A DNA stretch of 64,000 nucleotides from Saccharopolyspora thermophila (lineage in GTDB: Bacteria; Actinomycetota; Actinomycetes; Mycobacteriales; Pseudonocardiaceae). The notes below the pieces were generated by a model. It searched no databases, was not told the origin of the DNA, and was given only the letters and a program-made list of their open reading frames with translations. Shown here piece by piece: positions 1 through 8,284 of the stretch (the stretch's first letter is position 1; each line of letters opens with the position of its first letter). Made by a program: the position numbers and the translations under genes. The stretch is taken from the NCBI RefSeq assembly GCF_014646075.1, contig NZ_BMMT01000010.1:124001-188000 (forward strand), written 5' to 3'.

Positions 1-197
1 ATCTTGCAGGAGCAGGTCTTCTCGAACTCGGGGATGACCGATTCCCGCAGGGCGGTTTCGAAGGAGCCGCCGTAGCCGGCGACGACCAGGGTTTCGGCCC
101 CGGCGGACGGGTTCGGCGGGGCGCACCCGGTGAGGCCAAGTACGGCAGCGCCGGCGACGGCGCCGAGAGCGGTGAGCAGGGAACGGCGTGTACGCAT
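1..197 (-). CDS. ABC transporter substrate-binding lipoprotein, N-terminal part (cut by window edge)
   Basis: The first 65 or so residues are visible. They form a lipoprotein signal peptide: an Arg-rich start (MRTRRS), a hydrophobic stretch and the lipobox LTGC with Cys at about residue 25. The mature start contains LVVAGYGGSFE, which resembles the first strand of PotD/family-1 type binding proteins for polyamines or small organic solutes. A ribosome site (GGGAG) sits 7 bases before the ATG. It lies 39 bp downstream of a GntR/UTRA regulator on the same strand, so the two are probably co-transcribed and the regulator likely senses the transported solute. The substrate cannot be read from this fragment. 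Confidence 0.8.
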   Translation of the reverse strand, partial: MRTRRSLLTALGAVAGAAVLGLTGCAPPNPSAGAETLVVAGYGGSFETALRESVIPEFEKTCSCK

Positions 198-236
198 GAG
201 CGTCTCCCAACGGGCTCAGGCGAAGGGGCAACGAAC

Positions 237-968
237 TCAGGAAGGCGGGCCGTTGAGCGAGGTTTCGACGTAGAAACGGGAAGAATCAGCGGGCAGAATG
301 ACGCGGAGGAGCTCGACGACGTCGCCGTCGGCGCTCCAGGTGATCCGCAGCCAGCGGAAGACCGGCGTGCCGACGGGCAGCCCGAACAGCTCGGCGTGCT
401 CGTCGTCCAGCGCGTACGGCTCCACATAGAGCCGACTCCGCCCCAGCGCGACCCCGCGGTTGCGAAGGTAGACGTGTGTGGTCGTGGTGATGAGCGGTTG
501 GTCCACCAGATCGGGCGCGACGCGGAACGGCAGCACCGCCAGTTCCGCAGCCACCACCCGCGCGCCGTCCGCGCTCAGCTTGTGGCGTTCGACCTGGACG
601 ACGGCTTCGTCGCCGGCCACGTCCGGCAACTCCAAGGCGGCCTGCCGGGCGAGCAGCACCTGGGCGCTGATCACTCGGTGATCACCGTGCATCTCAGGAC
701 CGCTGAGCAGCAGACCGGTCGCCCGAAGCAGGTTGTGCTCCCCGGCGGTCTGCGCAACGAACGTGCCGCGCCGCCGGTACCGCACGACCATTCCGGCATC
801 GGCCAGGTCGCGGAGTGCGCGCTGCACGGTGATCCGGGAGACGCCGTACTGCTCACTGAGCTCGGCCTCGGTGGGGATCCGGGTCCCGGGCGCCCACCGA
901 CCATCCCGGATGCGCGCCTCCAACTCCCTGCGTATCCGCGCGTGCAGCGGGAGGTCACGTCCGCTCAT
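237..968 (-). CDS. GntR-family regulator, HutC/UTRA type
   Basis: This is a 243-residue regulator. Residues 1-75 form the GntR winged helix (LHARIRRELEARI, then SEQYGVSRITVQRALRDL). About residues 95-240 form the UTRA effector domain, with the usual VQVERHKLSADG and TTTHVYLRNRGV segments and a closing strand at RFYVETSLNG. The ATG at 968 is preferred over upstream starts because the GntR domain begins there and a promoter-like TTGACA/CAAGAT pair lies just upstream. It precedes the binding-protein gene on the same strand. UTRA regulators respond to amino-acid, sugar or phosphonate derivatives; the ligand here is unknown. Confidence 0.88.
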   Translation of the reverse strand: MSGRDLPLHARIRRELEARIRDGRWAPGTRIPTEAELSEQYGVSRITVQRALRDLADAGMVVRYRRRGTFVAQTAGEHNLLRATGLLLSGPEMHGDHRVISAQVLLARQAALELPDVAGDEAVVQVERHKLSADGARVVAAELAVLPFRVAPDLVDQPLITTTTHVYLRNRGVALGRSRLYVEPYALDDEHAELFGLPVGTPVFRWLRITWSADGDVVELLRVILPADSSRFYVETSLNGPPS

Positions 969-977
969 GACCTGGAG

Positions 978-1012
978 ATCTTGGGCATGCGCACTTGATA
1001 TGTCAATAGTGC
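978..1012 (-). promoter_or_regulatory. Promoter and inverted repeat upstream of the GntR/UTRA gene
   Basis: On the minus strand a perfect TTGACA (1001-1006) is followed after 17 bp by CAAGAT (978-983), which would place the start point almost at the ATG, so the mRNA may be leaderless. Overlapping arms GCACT (991-995) and AGTGC (1008-1012), and TTGA/TCAA (995-1006), look like an operator, probably for autoregulation. Confidence 0.5.
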
Positions 1013-1088
1013 GAATGGATATGGCAATGTGCCAGCTCGACCGGCTGCTGCCCGAGAAGCTCCGCTGACAGGGTGCGCCACTCCTGGG

Positions 1089-1127
1089 CGGGCCGGGTGC
1101 GGTGCGCGTCGCACCGCACCCGGCCCG
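1089..1127 (-). terminator. Strong hairpin terminator after the amidohydrolase gene
   Basis: An 18-bp perfect stem (1089-1106 with 1110-1127) closes on a 3-base CGT loop. It lies between the amidohydrolase stop and the next gene on the same strand, so it should end the oxidase-amidohydrolase transcript. There is no T-run, as is common in actinomycetes. Confidence 0.8.
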
Positions 1128-1282
1128 TGCTCGTCGCTCTGGTGCGCCCTCTCGACCCGCCCACACGCGCGGTTCCCGTGGGCGTGCACGCGCGGGAGAG
1201 CTGGGGCGATGACAGCCACTCCCGGATGGCCTGGTGCGGTCCCGACACCTCTTCAGAGGCCCCTGCGGGACACGCCTGCTCC

Positions 1283-2545
1283 TCAGACGTCCTCCCTCCG
1301 GACCGGGTCGTCGGTGTCTGGATGTCCGGTCAGGTCGGCCAGGACGGCTGCGAGTGCTTCGGCGCCGGCTGCGCAGTCGGCGGGTTCGGCGCGCTCCTCC
1401 GGGGAGTGGGAGATGCCGGAGGGGTTGCGGACGAAAAGCATTGCTGTTGGCAGGAACGGCGCCAGAACGCCGGCGTCGTGGCCTGCTCCCGTCTCCAGGA
1501 TCGGGGCGTGTGGGAGGACGCGGACGAGCCGTTGCTGGAGTCCGCAGTCGAAATGTGCTGTGGGGCTGAACGATTCCTCGCGCAATGCCACGGTGCAGCC
1601 CTCCTGGGACGCTGCCTCGTGTGCGGCGTCGGTGATCCGCTGCACGACCGCGCGGGCCACCTCGTCATCGGGGTGGCGGACGTCCAGCCACACCTCCACC
1701 GCCGAGGCGATCACGTTGGTGCCGCCCGGAATCGGTGTGATCCGCCCGACCGTGGCACGCGCGGACGGTGTGGACCGTGCCGTTTCCTGGGCGGCCAGCA
1801 CGATCCGGGCCGCGACGATCATCGGGTCGCGACGGTCGGGCATCAGCGTCGTCCCGGCGTGGTTTCCTTGCCCGGCCACGGTGAGCCGCCAGCGGCCGTG
1901 GCCGATGATCGACGAGCCGATGGCCACCGGCTGGTCGAGGTGGACGAGGCCGCGGCCCTGCTCGACGTGCAGCTCGACGAACACCCCGATACGGTCGAGC
2001 ATTTCGCGGTCCGGTCCGATGTGGTTCGGGTCCAAGCCGTTGCGGGCGGCGACGTCGGCCAGCGTGTCGCCTTCCTGGTCGGTGAGCTTGAGTGCGCGTG
2101 CCACGTCCACGGTTCCCGTCATGATTCCGGAACCGAGACAGGCCAAGCCAAAGCGCGAGCCTTCCTCCTCCGGGAAGACCGCGACGGCCAGAGGCCGACG
2201 CAGCTGATGTCCTCGGCTCCGGAGCAGATCCACCGCAGCGAGCGCGGAGACGACTCCGAGGGGACCGTCAAAGCCTCCGCCGCCCGGCACCGAGTCGAGG
2301 TGGCTGCCCGTGACCACCGCGTCGGTCCGCTCCCCCGCCGGGGTGTCCAGCCAGGCCCACATGATGCCGTTGCGGTCGGTCTCAACGTCGAGCCCTCTCC
2401 CGGCGGCCTCGGAGCTGAACCACGCCCGGAGGTCGAGCTCGGCGCGGGAGAACACCGGGCGCGAATACCCTCCGCGCACCGGGTCGGTACCGACGTCGGC
2501 GATGTCACGGAGCAACGATGTCACTGTGTTGAGCTGGTCAGGCAC
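1283..2545 (-). CDS. M20-family amidohydrolase (N-carbamoyl-L-amino-acid hydrolase / allantoate amidohydrolase type)
   Basis: The product is 420 residues, the usual size for the HyuC/AllC branch of M20 metallopeptidases, which remove carbamoyl groups from N-carbamoyl amino acids or allantoate. All metal-site signatures are visible: TGSHLDSVPGGG, FPEEEGSRFG, ELHVEQG and, near the C-terminus, TGAGHDAG. The lid domain lies between them (GHGRWRLTVAGQGNHAGTT). The start is a GTG with GGAGG ten bases upstream; the frame stays open further upstream only because it runs through the neighbouring oxidase gene. It follows the oxidase by 41 bp on the same strand. Hydantoinase genes nearby favour the N-carbamoyl-amino-acid role over allantoate, which is inference. 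Confidence 0.88.
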   Translation of the reverse strand: MPDQLNTVTSLLRDIADVGTDPVRGGYSRPVFSRAELDLRAWFSSEAAGRGLDVETDRNGIMWAWLDTPAGERTDAVVTGSHLDSVPGGGGFDGPLGVVSALAAVDLLRSRGHQLRRPLAVAVFPEEEGSRFGLACLGSGIMTGTVDVARALKLTDQEGDTLADVAARNGLDPNHIGPDREMLDRIGVFVELHVEQGRGLVHLDQPVAIGSSIIGHGRWRLTVAGQGNHAGTTLMPDRRDPMIVAARIVLAAQETARSTPSARATVGRITPIPGGTNVIASAVEVWLDVRHPDDEVARAVVQRITDAAHEAASQEGCTVALREESFSPTAHFDCGLQQRLVRVLPHAPILETGAGHDAGVLAPFLPTAMLFVRNPSGISHSPEERAEPADCAAGAEALAAVLADLTGHPDTDDPVRREDV

Positions 2546-2586
2546 GATGCGTTTCCTCCATTTCGTGCGGCCGGTCGTGACCCGGG

Positions 2587-3750
2587 TCAGCTGGACTCGA
2601 CCGCCACGCGGAACTCCGCAGGCACGGTGGGCACGTCCGAGGCGTCTGCGGCACTGGCCAGGTCTGCGGCGAGAACGCCGATCAGCGGGGCGAACTTCGC
2701 CCCGTGCCCGGAGCAGGGCGACACCACGGTGACCCCGTCGGCGCGGTCGAGGACGAAATTCTCGTCCGGGGTGTTGGTGAAAAGGCACGTGGTTTCGGCA
2801 TACGGCTCCGGTTCCAGACCGGGGATGTGCTCCCGCACGTAGGCGGTGACCCGCCGACGGTTGACCGGATCGACGACCTGGTCCTGCTGCGAGGCTGACG
2901 GCAACAGCTTGCCCCCGTTGAACTCGGCGACCTTCTGGCCGCCGAAACCGGCGTCCGCACCACCGGGCAGGCCGTAGACCTGGATCCGCTCGCTCTTGTG
3001 GATGAACGTCGGCCACGACGCAGCGGCCCCGTCGGCGTCCTGGTCTCGGTACGGGAAGTGGTATGCCTGCTCCTGGCGGACCGACAGCGACGGCATGCCA
3101 GCCAGAAACCCCTGCGGGAGCGCCAGGCTCGCCAGCAGTTCGGGCAGCCAGCCGCCGGCGCACACCACGACCCGTTCCGCCGCCACGACCGCACCGTCGG
3201 TAGAGACCAGTCGGTAGCCGGCCCCGTCCCGGACGGCCGACGCCAGCCGCCAGCCCGTTTCCAGATGTGCTCCGTGCGCCACGGCGAGCTCGATCATCGC
3301 CTCCACCGCCGCCTCGGCGTGGATCACCCCGGCATCCGGGTGCCACAGGACCGGCGTGTCGAAGCGAAATCCCGGCCATCGCTCGGTCGCCTGCTGCACG
3401 CTCAGCAGCTCGTGGTCGACCCCGAGATCGCCGAGCACCTCCGCCAGGTGTTCGGGCTGGCGTTGCGCGCCGAAGTCGACGGCACCGGTCGGCGTGATCA
3501 GGGTGCGGCCCGCGCTGCGTTCGAGTTCGTTCCACAGCGGCCTCGCCCGCACCATCAAGCGGGTGTAGAGGTGCTCGTGATAGGCGTAGCGAAGGATGCG
3601 CGCCGATCCATGGGAACTGCCTCCGCGGTGAGCCGGGGTCGCCTGTTCGAGCAAGGTGACTTCGTGGCCCCGGGCGGCCAACTGCCACGCGGCGGCAGAA
3701 CCCGCCAGACCGGCGCCGATGACGACGTACTGCGACTGGAGTGAAGGCAC
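2587..3750 (-). CDS. FAD-dependent sarcosine/N-methyl-amino-acid oxidase family protein
   Basis: A 387-residue flavoprotein of the DAO superfamily. The dinucleotide-binding signature VVIGAGLAGSAAA is at the N-terminus. The C-terminal half holds TTCLFTNTPDENF and SGHGAKFAP, matching the monomeric sarcosine oxidase/N-methyltryptophan oxidase family. The Cys in TTC sits where these enzymes attach FAD covalently. Such enzymes oxidise N-methyl or secondary amino acids, giving H2O2. The GTG at 3750 places the FAD motif at the N-terminus as expected; an ATG at 3822 would add 24 unconserved residues. It is first in an operon with the amidohydrolase and divergent from a LysR gene. The real substrate is unknown. 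Confidence 0.85.
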   Translation of the reverse strand: MPSLQSQYVVIGAGLAGSAAAWQLAARGHEVTLLEQATPAHRGGSSHGSARILRYAYHEHLYTRLMVRARPLWNELERSAGRTLITPTGAVDFGAQRQPEHLAEVLGDLGVDHELLSVQQATERWPGFRFDTPVLWHPDAGVIHAEAAVEAMIELAVAHGAHLETGWRLASAVRDGAGYRLVSTDGAVVAAERVVVCAGGWLPELLASLALPQGFLAGMPSLSVRQEQAYHFPYRDQDADGAAASWPTFIHKSERIQVYGLPGGADAGFGGQKVAEFNGGKLLPSASQQDQVVDPVNRRRVTAYVREHIPGLEPEPYAETTCLFTNTPDENFVLDRADGVTVVSPCSGHGAKFAPLIGVLAADLASAADASDVPTVPAEFRVAVESS

Positions 3751-3826
3751 GGCACGGCTCCGAAAGATCGTGGGTATGGGTGGACGAGGAGCATCAAACT
3801 CGCCCCATTCAGATCTGTCCAATACT

Positions 3827-3840
3827 TGTTCTTCACGAAC
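3827..3840. promoter_or_regulatory. LysR-type operator in the divergent intergenic region
   Basis: GTTC-N5-GAAC (3828-3840) contains a T-N11-A arrangement typical of LysR sites. It lies 28 bp before the LysR start and 77 bp before the oxidase start, so it could serve both autoregulation and activation of the oxidase operon. Confidence 0.5.
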
Positions 3841-3868
3841 TGATACACGGGTCTTTTACAATCGCGTG

Positions 3869-4789
3869 ATGGACGTACGTCGCCTCCGGTATTTCATGGT
3901 CGTCGCCGACGAGCTGCACTTTGGCCGCGCGGCGGAACGCCTGCACATCTCCCAGCCCCCGCTGAGCCACCAGATCCGCCAGCTGGAGGCCGAGCTCGGG
4001 GTCGAGCTGTTCCACCGCACGACACGACGGGTGCGGCTCACCGCGGCGGGCGAAGAACTGCGCAGGCGACTCGACGGGCTCCTGGACGCTCTGGACGACG
4101 CCGTCTCGGATCTGCACGAGGTGCGCACGGGGCGCGCCGGGAAGCTCACCGTGGGCTTTGTCAGCTCAGCCAGTTACAGCGTGATGCCCAGGGCCGTGCG
4201 GCGGTTCCGGCGGGAGCTGCCCGGGGTCGAGCTGGTGCTCAGCCCCCTGACCAGCGGCGAGCAGTTCGACAAGCTGCATGACGGAACACTGGACCTCGGG
4301 GTCGTACGCGACGGCGACGCGAGCATGGGGCTGCCCCTGCACGACCTCTGCACCGAGCACCTGGTCGCCTGCGTGCCTTCCGACCACCGGCTGGCGTCGT
4401 ATCCCGAAGTGACCCCCGAGGATCTCGCCAGCGAACCCATGATCGGCTTTCCGTCACGCGACATGCCCGGGTTCACCGCGCAGCTCCGGTCGATCTTCCG
4501 CAGCCCGGTACCGTTTCCGCGTGTCACGCACCGCGTCGTCCACCAGGAGACCGCACTGGGCTTCGTCGCCGGCGGGCTGGGGTTCACCGTCCTGCCCGAA
4601 TCGGTTTCCCGTTTCAAACCGGATGCGGTGCAGGTGGTGCCCATCTCGTCACGCCCCACCACCACGATGAAGGTCGCGGCCCCGCCCGAAGGGGCTCCTG
4701 CTCATGCGGCGGCGACCGTTTTCCAGGAGTACCTGCGCATCGCCGCCCAGGAGACGTCTGGCCCGCGAAGCACGGTGGAATGCCACTAG
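3869..4789 (+). CDS. LysR-family transcriptional regulator
   Basis: A 306-residue LTTR. Residues 1-60 carry the winged HTH (LRYFMVVADELHFGRAAERL, SQPPLSHQIRQLE, LFHRTTRRVRLTAAG). Residues 88-295 are the effector-binding domain, starting KLTVGFVSSASYSVMP, which resembles the BenM/CatM/HcaR-like subgroup. It is transcribed away from the oxidase-amidohydrolase pair and shares a 118-bp intergenic region with it, so it most likely controls that operon. The start is an ATG; a GTG one codon upstream is also possible. A GntR gene follows 67 bp downstream on the same strand. Confidence 0.92.
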   Translation: MDVRRLRYFMVVADELHFGRAAERLHISQPPLSHQIRQLEAELGVELFHRTTRRVRLTAAGEELRRRLDGLLDALDDAVSDLHEVRTGRAGKLTVGFVSSASYSVMPRAVRRFRRELPGVELVLSPLTSGEQFDKLHDGTLDLGVVRDGDASMGLPLHDLCTEHLVACVPSDHRLASYPEVTPEDLASEPMIGFPSRDMPGFTAQLRSIFRSPVPFPRVTHRVVHQETALGFVAGGLGFTVLPESVSRFKPDAVQVVPISSRPTTTMKVAAPPEGAPAHAAATVFQEYLRIAAQETSGPRSTVECH

Positions 4790-4856
4790 TATCCGAGTGC
4801 GAAGCAGCCGTAGCGAGCCGCGGACTCGCTGCTCTCGTCAGCGGGAAGGTGACCCG

Positions 4857-5597
4857 GTGCCCAAACGCGATCGTTCCGTCATGGACCAGGCGCACAAGGA
4901 GATCAAACGCAAGATCGTCACGCTGCAAGCCCGCCCTGGTGAGCGCCTGGACGACATCAGCCTGGCCGAGGAACTCGGTTTGAGCCGGACCCCGGTGCGT
5001 GAGGCGCTGTTCCGTCTCAGCTCGGAGGGCTTGGTCAACGTTGGCCCCAGGGGCGGTTTCACGGTGCGCCCGCTGGATCTCGTGGATATCGCCGAGTTGT
5101 TCGAAGCTCACATCGTGGTGGCGCGCGCGATCGCGCGACTGCTGGCCACCCGAGCCACCGAGGACAACATCGAGGAACTGGCGCGGGCCAACGCGGAGGT
5201 CAACGAGGCGATCAAGGCGGGCTCTCCGGCGGCGATCTCCGCGGCGAACGCGCACCTGCACCGGCTGGAAGCGCTGCACGCGCGCAACGAGCACCTGCGC
5301 AGCCTGGCCTGGCCCATCCACGACCAAGGTCAACGGCTCGCGTACCTCAGTTTCGGCGGCGACGCCGGACTCGCTGCCGACCTCGCCGCGCACTTCAGGC
5401 GCACCTGCCGGGACCACGACGAGATGCTGGCCGCGGTGCGCGATCACGATCCGGACGCAGCCGAGCAGATCGCCGCACGACACGTCCACCTGTTCCGGAA
5501 CAGGATCGTGGAATTCCTCCAGGCCCGAACGGTGGACGACGTCTCACTGGCTGGCGAGCTGCCTGCCGCCCCGTTGACGCCTTCGCACAACTCCTGA
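4857..5597 (+). CDS. GntR-family regulator, FadR/FCD type
   Basis: A 246-residue protein. The N-terminal winged helix (HKEIKRKIVTLQ, LAEELGLSRTPVREALFRLSSEGLV) is followed by a helical FCD domain from about residue 85. FCD metal/ligand residues are plausible (HLHRLEALHARN, DHDEMLAAVRDHD, AARHVHLF). The GTG start has AAGGTGA 7 bases upstream; an ATG at 4881 is a weaker alternative. A strong terminator follows directly. Because it sits upstream of the hyuAB operon, on the same strand but separated by the terminator, it probably regulates that operon. Confidence 0.88.
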   Translation: MPKRDRSVMDQAHKEIKRKIVTLQARPGERLDDISLAEELGLSRTPVREALFRLSSEGLVNVGPRGGFTVRPLDLVDIAELFEAHIVVARAIARLLATRATEDNIEELARANAEVNEAIKAGSPAAISAANAHLHRLEALHARNEHLRSLAWPIHDQGQRLAYLSFGGDAGLAADLAAHFRRTCRDHDEMLAAVRDHDPDAAEQIAARHVHLFRNRIVEFLQARTVDDVSLAGELPAAPLTPSHNS

Positions 5598-5622
5598 CCA
5601 ACCACCTTCTGGTTCCCAGCCG

Positions 5623-5660
5623 AAGACCCCGCGTCGCCCTATCGGGTGACGCGGGGTCTT
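5623..5660 (+). terminator. Rho-independent-type hairpin after the GntR/FCD gene
   Basis: A 13-bp perfect stem (5623-5635 with 5648-5660) with a 12-base loop ends in TCTTG, 26 bp after the GntR stop. It insulates the regulator from the hyu operon. Confidence 0.85.
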
Positions 5661-5690
5661 GTGCTCGGACCGCACACCCGGTTAGCTTTT

Positions 5691-5698
5691 CGTATACG
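5691..5698 (+). promoter_or_regulatory. GTATAC-core palindrome upstream of the hyu operon
   Basis: CGTATACG lies in a short AT-richer stretch 170 bp upstream of the first ORF of the hyu operon. FCD-type GntR regulators often bind sites centred on GTATAC, and the gene just upstream encodes one. This is a candidate operator only. Confidence 0.35.
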
Positions 5699-5868
5699 GA
5701 TCGAATTCCACATGACCGGACGGGTGGTTCGAGCCCGAGACGACCGCCGAACCCGCCGCCCGTGGCCCTCACCGACTCCGGTCCGGGCGGCGAAGTCCGC
5801 GATCTCCAGTGGGTGCGAGCGCCCCAGGCCGGCCTCACGATCAAGCTGACGAGAAAGGGTGGTCAGCG

Positions 5869-6129
5869 ATGGAAGACCTCTACACCGTGCCGCAGGGTGT
5901 CCGGCTCGACAGCGACGGCGTCCGGTCCGCACTCGCTGCCGTCGGCATCGACTCGTTCTCCTACGTGGCCAACGGCGCCCAAAACCACGTTTTCCTGCAC
6001 AGGGCTTGCGGAGCAAGGTTGTCGGTCGTCGCGAGCGACACCTCCAAGCGGCTGAGCGAGGTCGTCGGTGACAGCACGCTGTGGCTCACGGTGCGCAGGG
6101 TCGCGGCCGAGGCCGGGTCCTCTCCGTGA
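5869..6129 (+). CDS. Small hypothetical protein leading the hyu operon
   Basis: An 86-residue product that I do not recognise. It is soluble-looking, mixed alpha/beta, with one Cys in HRACGARLSVV. An AAGGGTGG ribosome site precedes the ATG. It ends 103 bp before hyuA on the same strand with no terminator between, so it is probably co-transcribed and may be an accessory subunit or regulator of the hydantoinase-type enzyme. No function can be assigned. Confidence 0.6.
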   Translation: MEDLYTVPQGVRLDSDGVRSALAAVGIDSFSYVANGAQNHVFLHRACGARLSVVASDTSKRLSEVVGDSTLWLTVRRVAAEAGSSP

Positions 6130-6232
6130 GGAGGAATTCTTCGCGCTCCGCGCGAGGACGTCTGCTGCCCGAGAGCCGCGCAACATCCTGGCCGACGCGG
6201 TTGGTCGGCAGAACTGGATTCGAGGAGTGCTG

Positions 6233-8284
6233 ATGCCCCTTCCCACACCGGAGGACGAGCGCGCCTGTCGGGTGGCCATCGACACCGGTGGTACGTTCAC
6301 CGACATCGCGGTGAATCGGCCGGACAACTCTGTCTTCGTATGGAAAGTACCGTCCACTCCCCACGCCCCGGATGAAGCGGTGATCGCCGGACTCACCGAA
6401 GCATTGTCCGAAGTAGCCGCTCATCCCCATGAGGTCGCGCATTTCGTGCACGGCACGACGGTCGCCACCAACACCGTCATCACCCGGACCGGCGCACGCG
6501 TCGGCCTGGTGACCACCGATGGCTTCCGTGACCTGTTGGCGATCGGTCACCAGACGCGCCCTTCCCTGTACGACCAAACGGCGCGCCGTCCTCACCCCCT
6601 GGCCCCCGCCGAGCTGACCTGGGAAGTGCGCGAACGTCTCGCCGCGGACGGCTCAGAGCTCACGCCGGTGGACCAGGCCCAGCTGGCCGAGGTGACGTCA
6701 CAGATCCGTGCGGCCGAACCCGATGTCGTGGTCGTCTCCCTGCTCAACGCCTATGTCAATCCAGCGCACGAGCACGAAATCGTCGAGGTCCTGCGCAAGG
6801 CCGGCGTGGCCCGCTCGGTGTTCGCCGCAACCTCGGTCACCTCCGAGATGCGCGAGTACGAACGCACGTCGACAGCTGTGCTCAACGGCTACGTGCAGCC
6901 CAAGATCGCCGGCTACCTCGACCGCCTCGACAAGCGGCTGTCGCAGGTCGGGGTGCCGGCGCGGCTGTGGGTGATGCAGTCCAACGGTGGCCTGCTCGGT
7001 TCTCGCGTGGCGCAGGAACAGAGCGTCCGCACCGTGCTTTCCGGACTTGCGGGCGGCGTGGTCGGCGCGGCACGGTGGGCCCGGCAACTGGACCTGCCGT
7101 CCGTGGTCAGCATCGACATCGGCGGTACGAGCACCGACATCGCCTTGATCCGCAATGGCGTTCCCGACGAGATGACCGCCGGCGAGATCGAGGGCTATCC
7201 GCTGCGGATGCCCATGGTGGACGTACACACCATCGGAGCCGGGGGCGGCTCCATCGCATGGCAGGACTCCGGGGACAGCCTGCGGGTCGGCCCGCACAGC
7301 GCAGGAGCTCGCCCCGGCCCCGTCTGCTACGGCCAGGGTGGTACCGACATCACTGTCACCGACGCCCACGCACTCCTTGGCCGCCTCGGCGACAGTCTGC
7401 TCGATGGCCGCCTTCCGTTGGATCTGCCAGTAGCACGACACCGACTCTCGGAGTTCGCCCGCAAGGTGGGGCTCGGCGACACCGAGACCGCGGCCGGGAT
7501 CCTGCACGTCGTCAACGCGACCATGGGGCGCGGCATCCGCAAGGTCAGCATCGAGCGCGGCGTTGATCTTCGGCAGTGCACGCTGATGGCCTTCGGCGGA
7601 GCGGGACCGCTGCACGCCTCGGAGCTCATCCGCGAACTGGGCATGCGTGCCGCAGTAGTGCCACCACACCCCGGAATCGCCTCCGCGGTCGGCATGCTGG
7701 ACACACCGGTGCGACACGACTTCGCCAGGAGCGTCTCGGCCATGGATGCTTCCGAGCTGCCGTCGGTATCCGCAGCGCTTGACTCCCTTGCTGCGCAGGC
7801 GCGGGACTTCCTGGCCGACAGCGAAGGTATCAGTCCCGCCGATGCCGTCATCGAGCGAGCCGTGGATGCTCGCTATCTCGGGCAGAGCTTCGAGCTCCGC
7901 GTCGCATGGACAGACGATTTCGCCGAACTACGCCGAGCCTTCGACACCATCCACGAGGAGCACTACGGGTTCTGCGACCCCGACGCGGCACTGGAGATCG
8001 TGACCGCGCGCGTCACGGTCACCGCAGCGTGGCAGGAACAGCACGTCGAGCCCCACCGCACCACCGGTGGTGTTCCTGAAGCGGTTGGGAGGCGCCGGGC
8101 TCACTTCGACGGCGAGTGGTACGACACACCCGTCTACCGCAGGGAGCAGGTGCCGGCGCACGCGCGCCTCACCGGACCACTCGTCCTGCACCAACTCGAC
8201 TCCACGACAGTCATCTGCCCAGGGCAGGCGTGCTGGCACGACGAGCACGGGTTCCTGCACATCCACCCGGAGGAAGCCCGATGA
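6233..8284 (+). CDS. hyuA: Hydantoinase/oxoprolinase family protein, HyuA-type ATPase subunit
   Basis: A 683-residue protein of the hydantoinase A/5-oxoprolinase/acetone carboxylase beta family, which uses ATP to activate cyclic amides such as hydantoins. ASKHA-type phosphate loops are visible at the N-terminus (IDTGGTFTDIAV) and at about residue 300 (SIDIGGTSTDIALI). HGTTVATN and FGGAGPLHA are also family hallmarks. ATG is chosen because GAGGAG lies just upstream; the frame runs 55 codons further but overlaps the preceding gene. It is coupled to hyuB by an ATGA overlap. 5-oxoprolinase or N-methylhydantoinase activity cannot be separated from sequence alone. Confidence 0.9.
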   Translation: MPLPTPEDERACRVAIDTGGTFTDIAVNRPDNSVFVWKVPSTPHAPDEAVIAGLTEALSEVAAHPHEVAHFVHGTTVATNTVITRTGARVGLVTTDGFRDLLAIGHQTRPSLYDQTARRPHPLAPAELTWEVRERLAADGSELTPVDQAQLAEVTSQIRAAEPDVVVVSLLNAYVNPAHEHEIVEVLRKAGVARSVFAATSVTSEMREYERTSTAVLNGYVQPKIAGYLDRLDKRLSQVGVPARLWVMQSNGGLLGSRVAQEQSVRTVLSGLAGGVVGAARWARQLDLPSVVSIDIGGTSTDIALIRNGVPDEMTAGEIEGYPLRMPMVDVHTIGAGGGSIAWQDSGDSLRVGPHSAGARPGPVCYGQGGTDITVTDAHALLGRLGDSLLDGRLPLDLPVARHRLSEFARKVGLGDTETAAGILHVVNATMGRGIRKVSIERGVDLRQCTLMAFGGAGPLHASELIRELGMRAAVVPPHPGIASAVGMLDTPVRHDFARSVSAMDASELPSVSAALDSLAAQARDFLADSEGISPADAVIERAVDARYLGQSFELRVAWTDDFAELRRAFDTIHEEHYGFCDPDAALEIVTARVTVTAAWQEQHVEPHRTTGGVPEAVGRRRAHFDGEWYDTPVYRREQVPAHARLTGPLVLHQLDSTTVICPGQACWHDEHGFLHIHPEEAR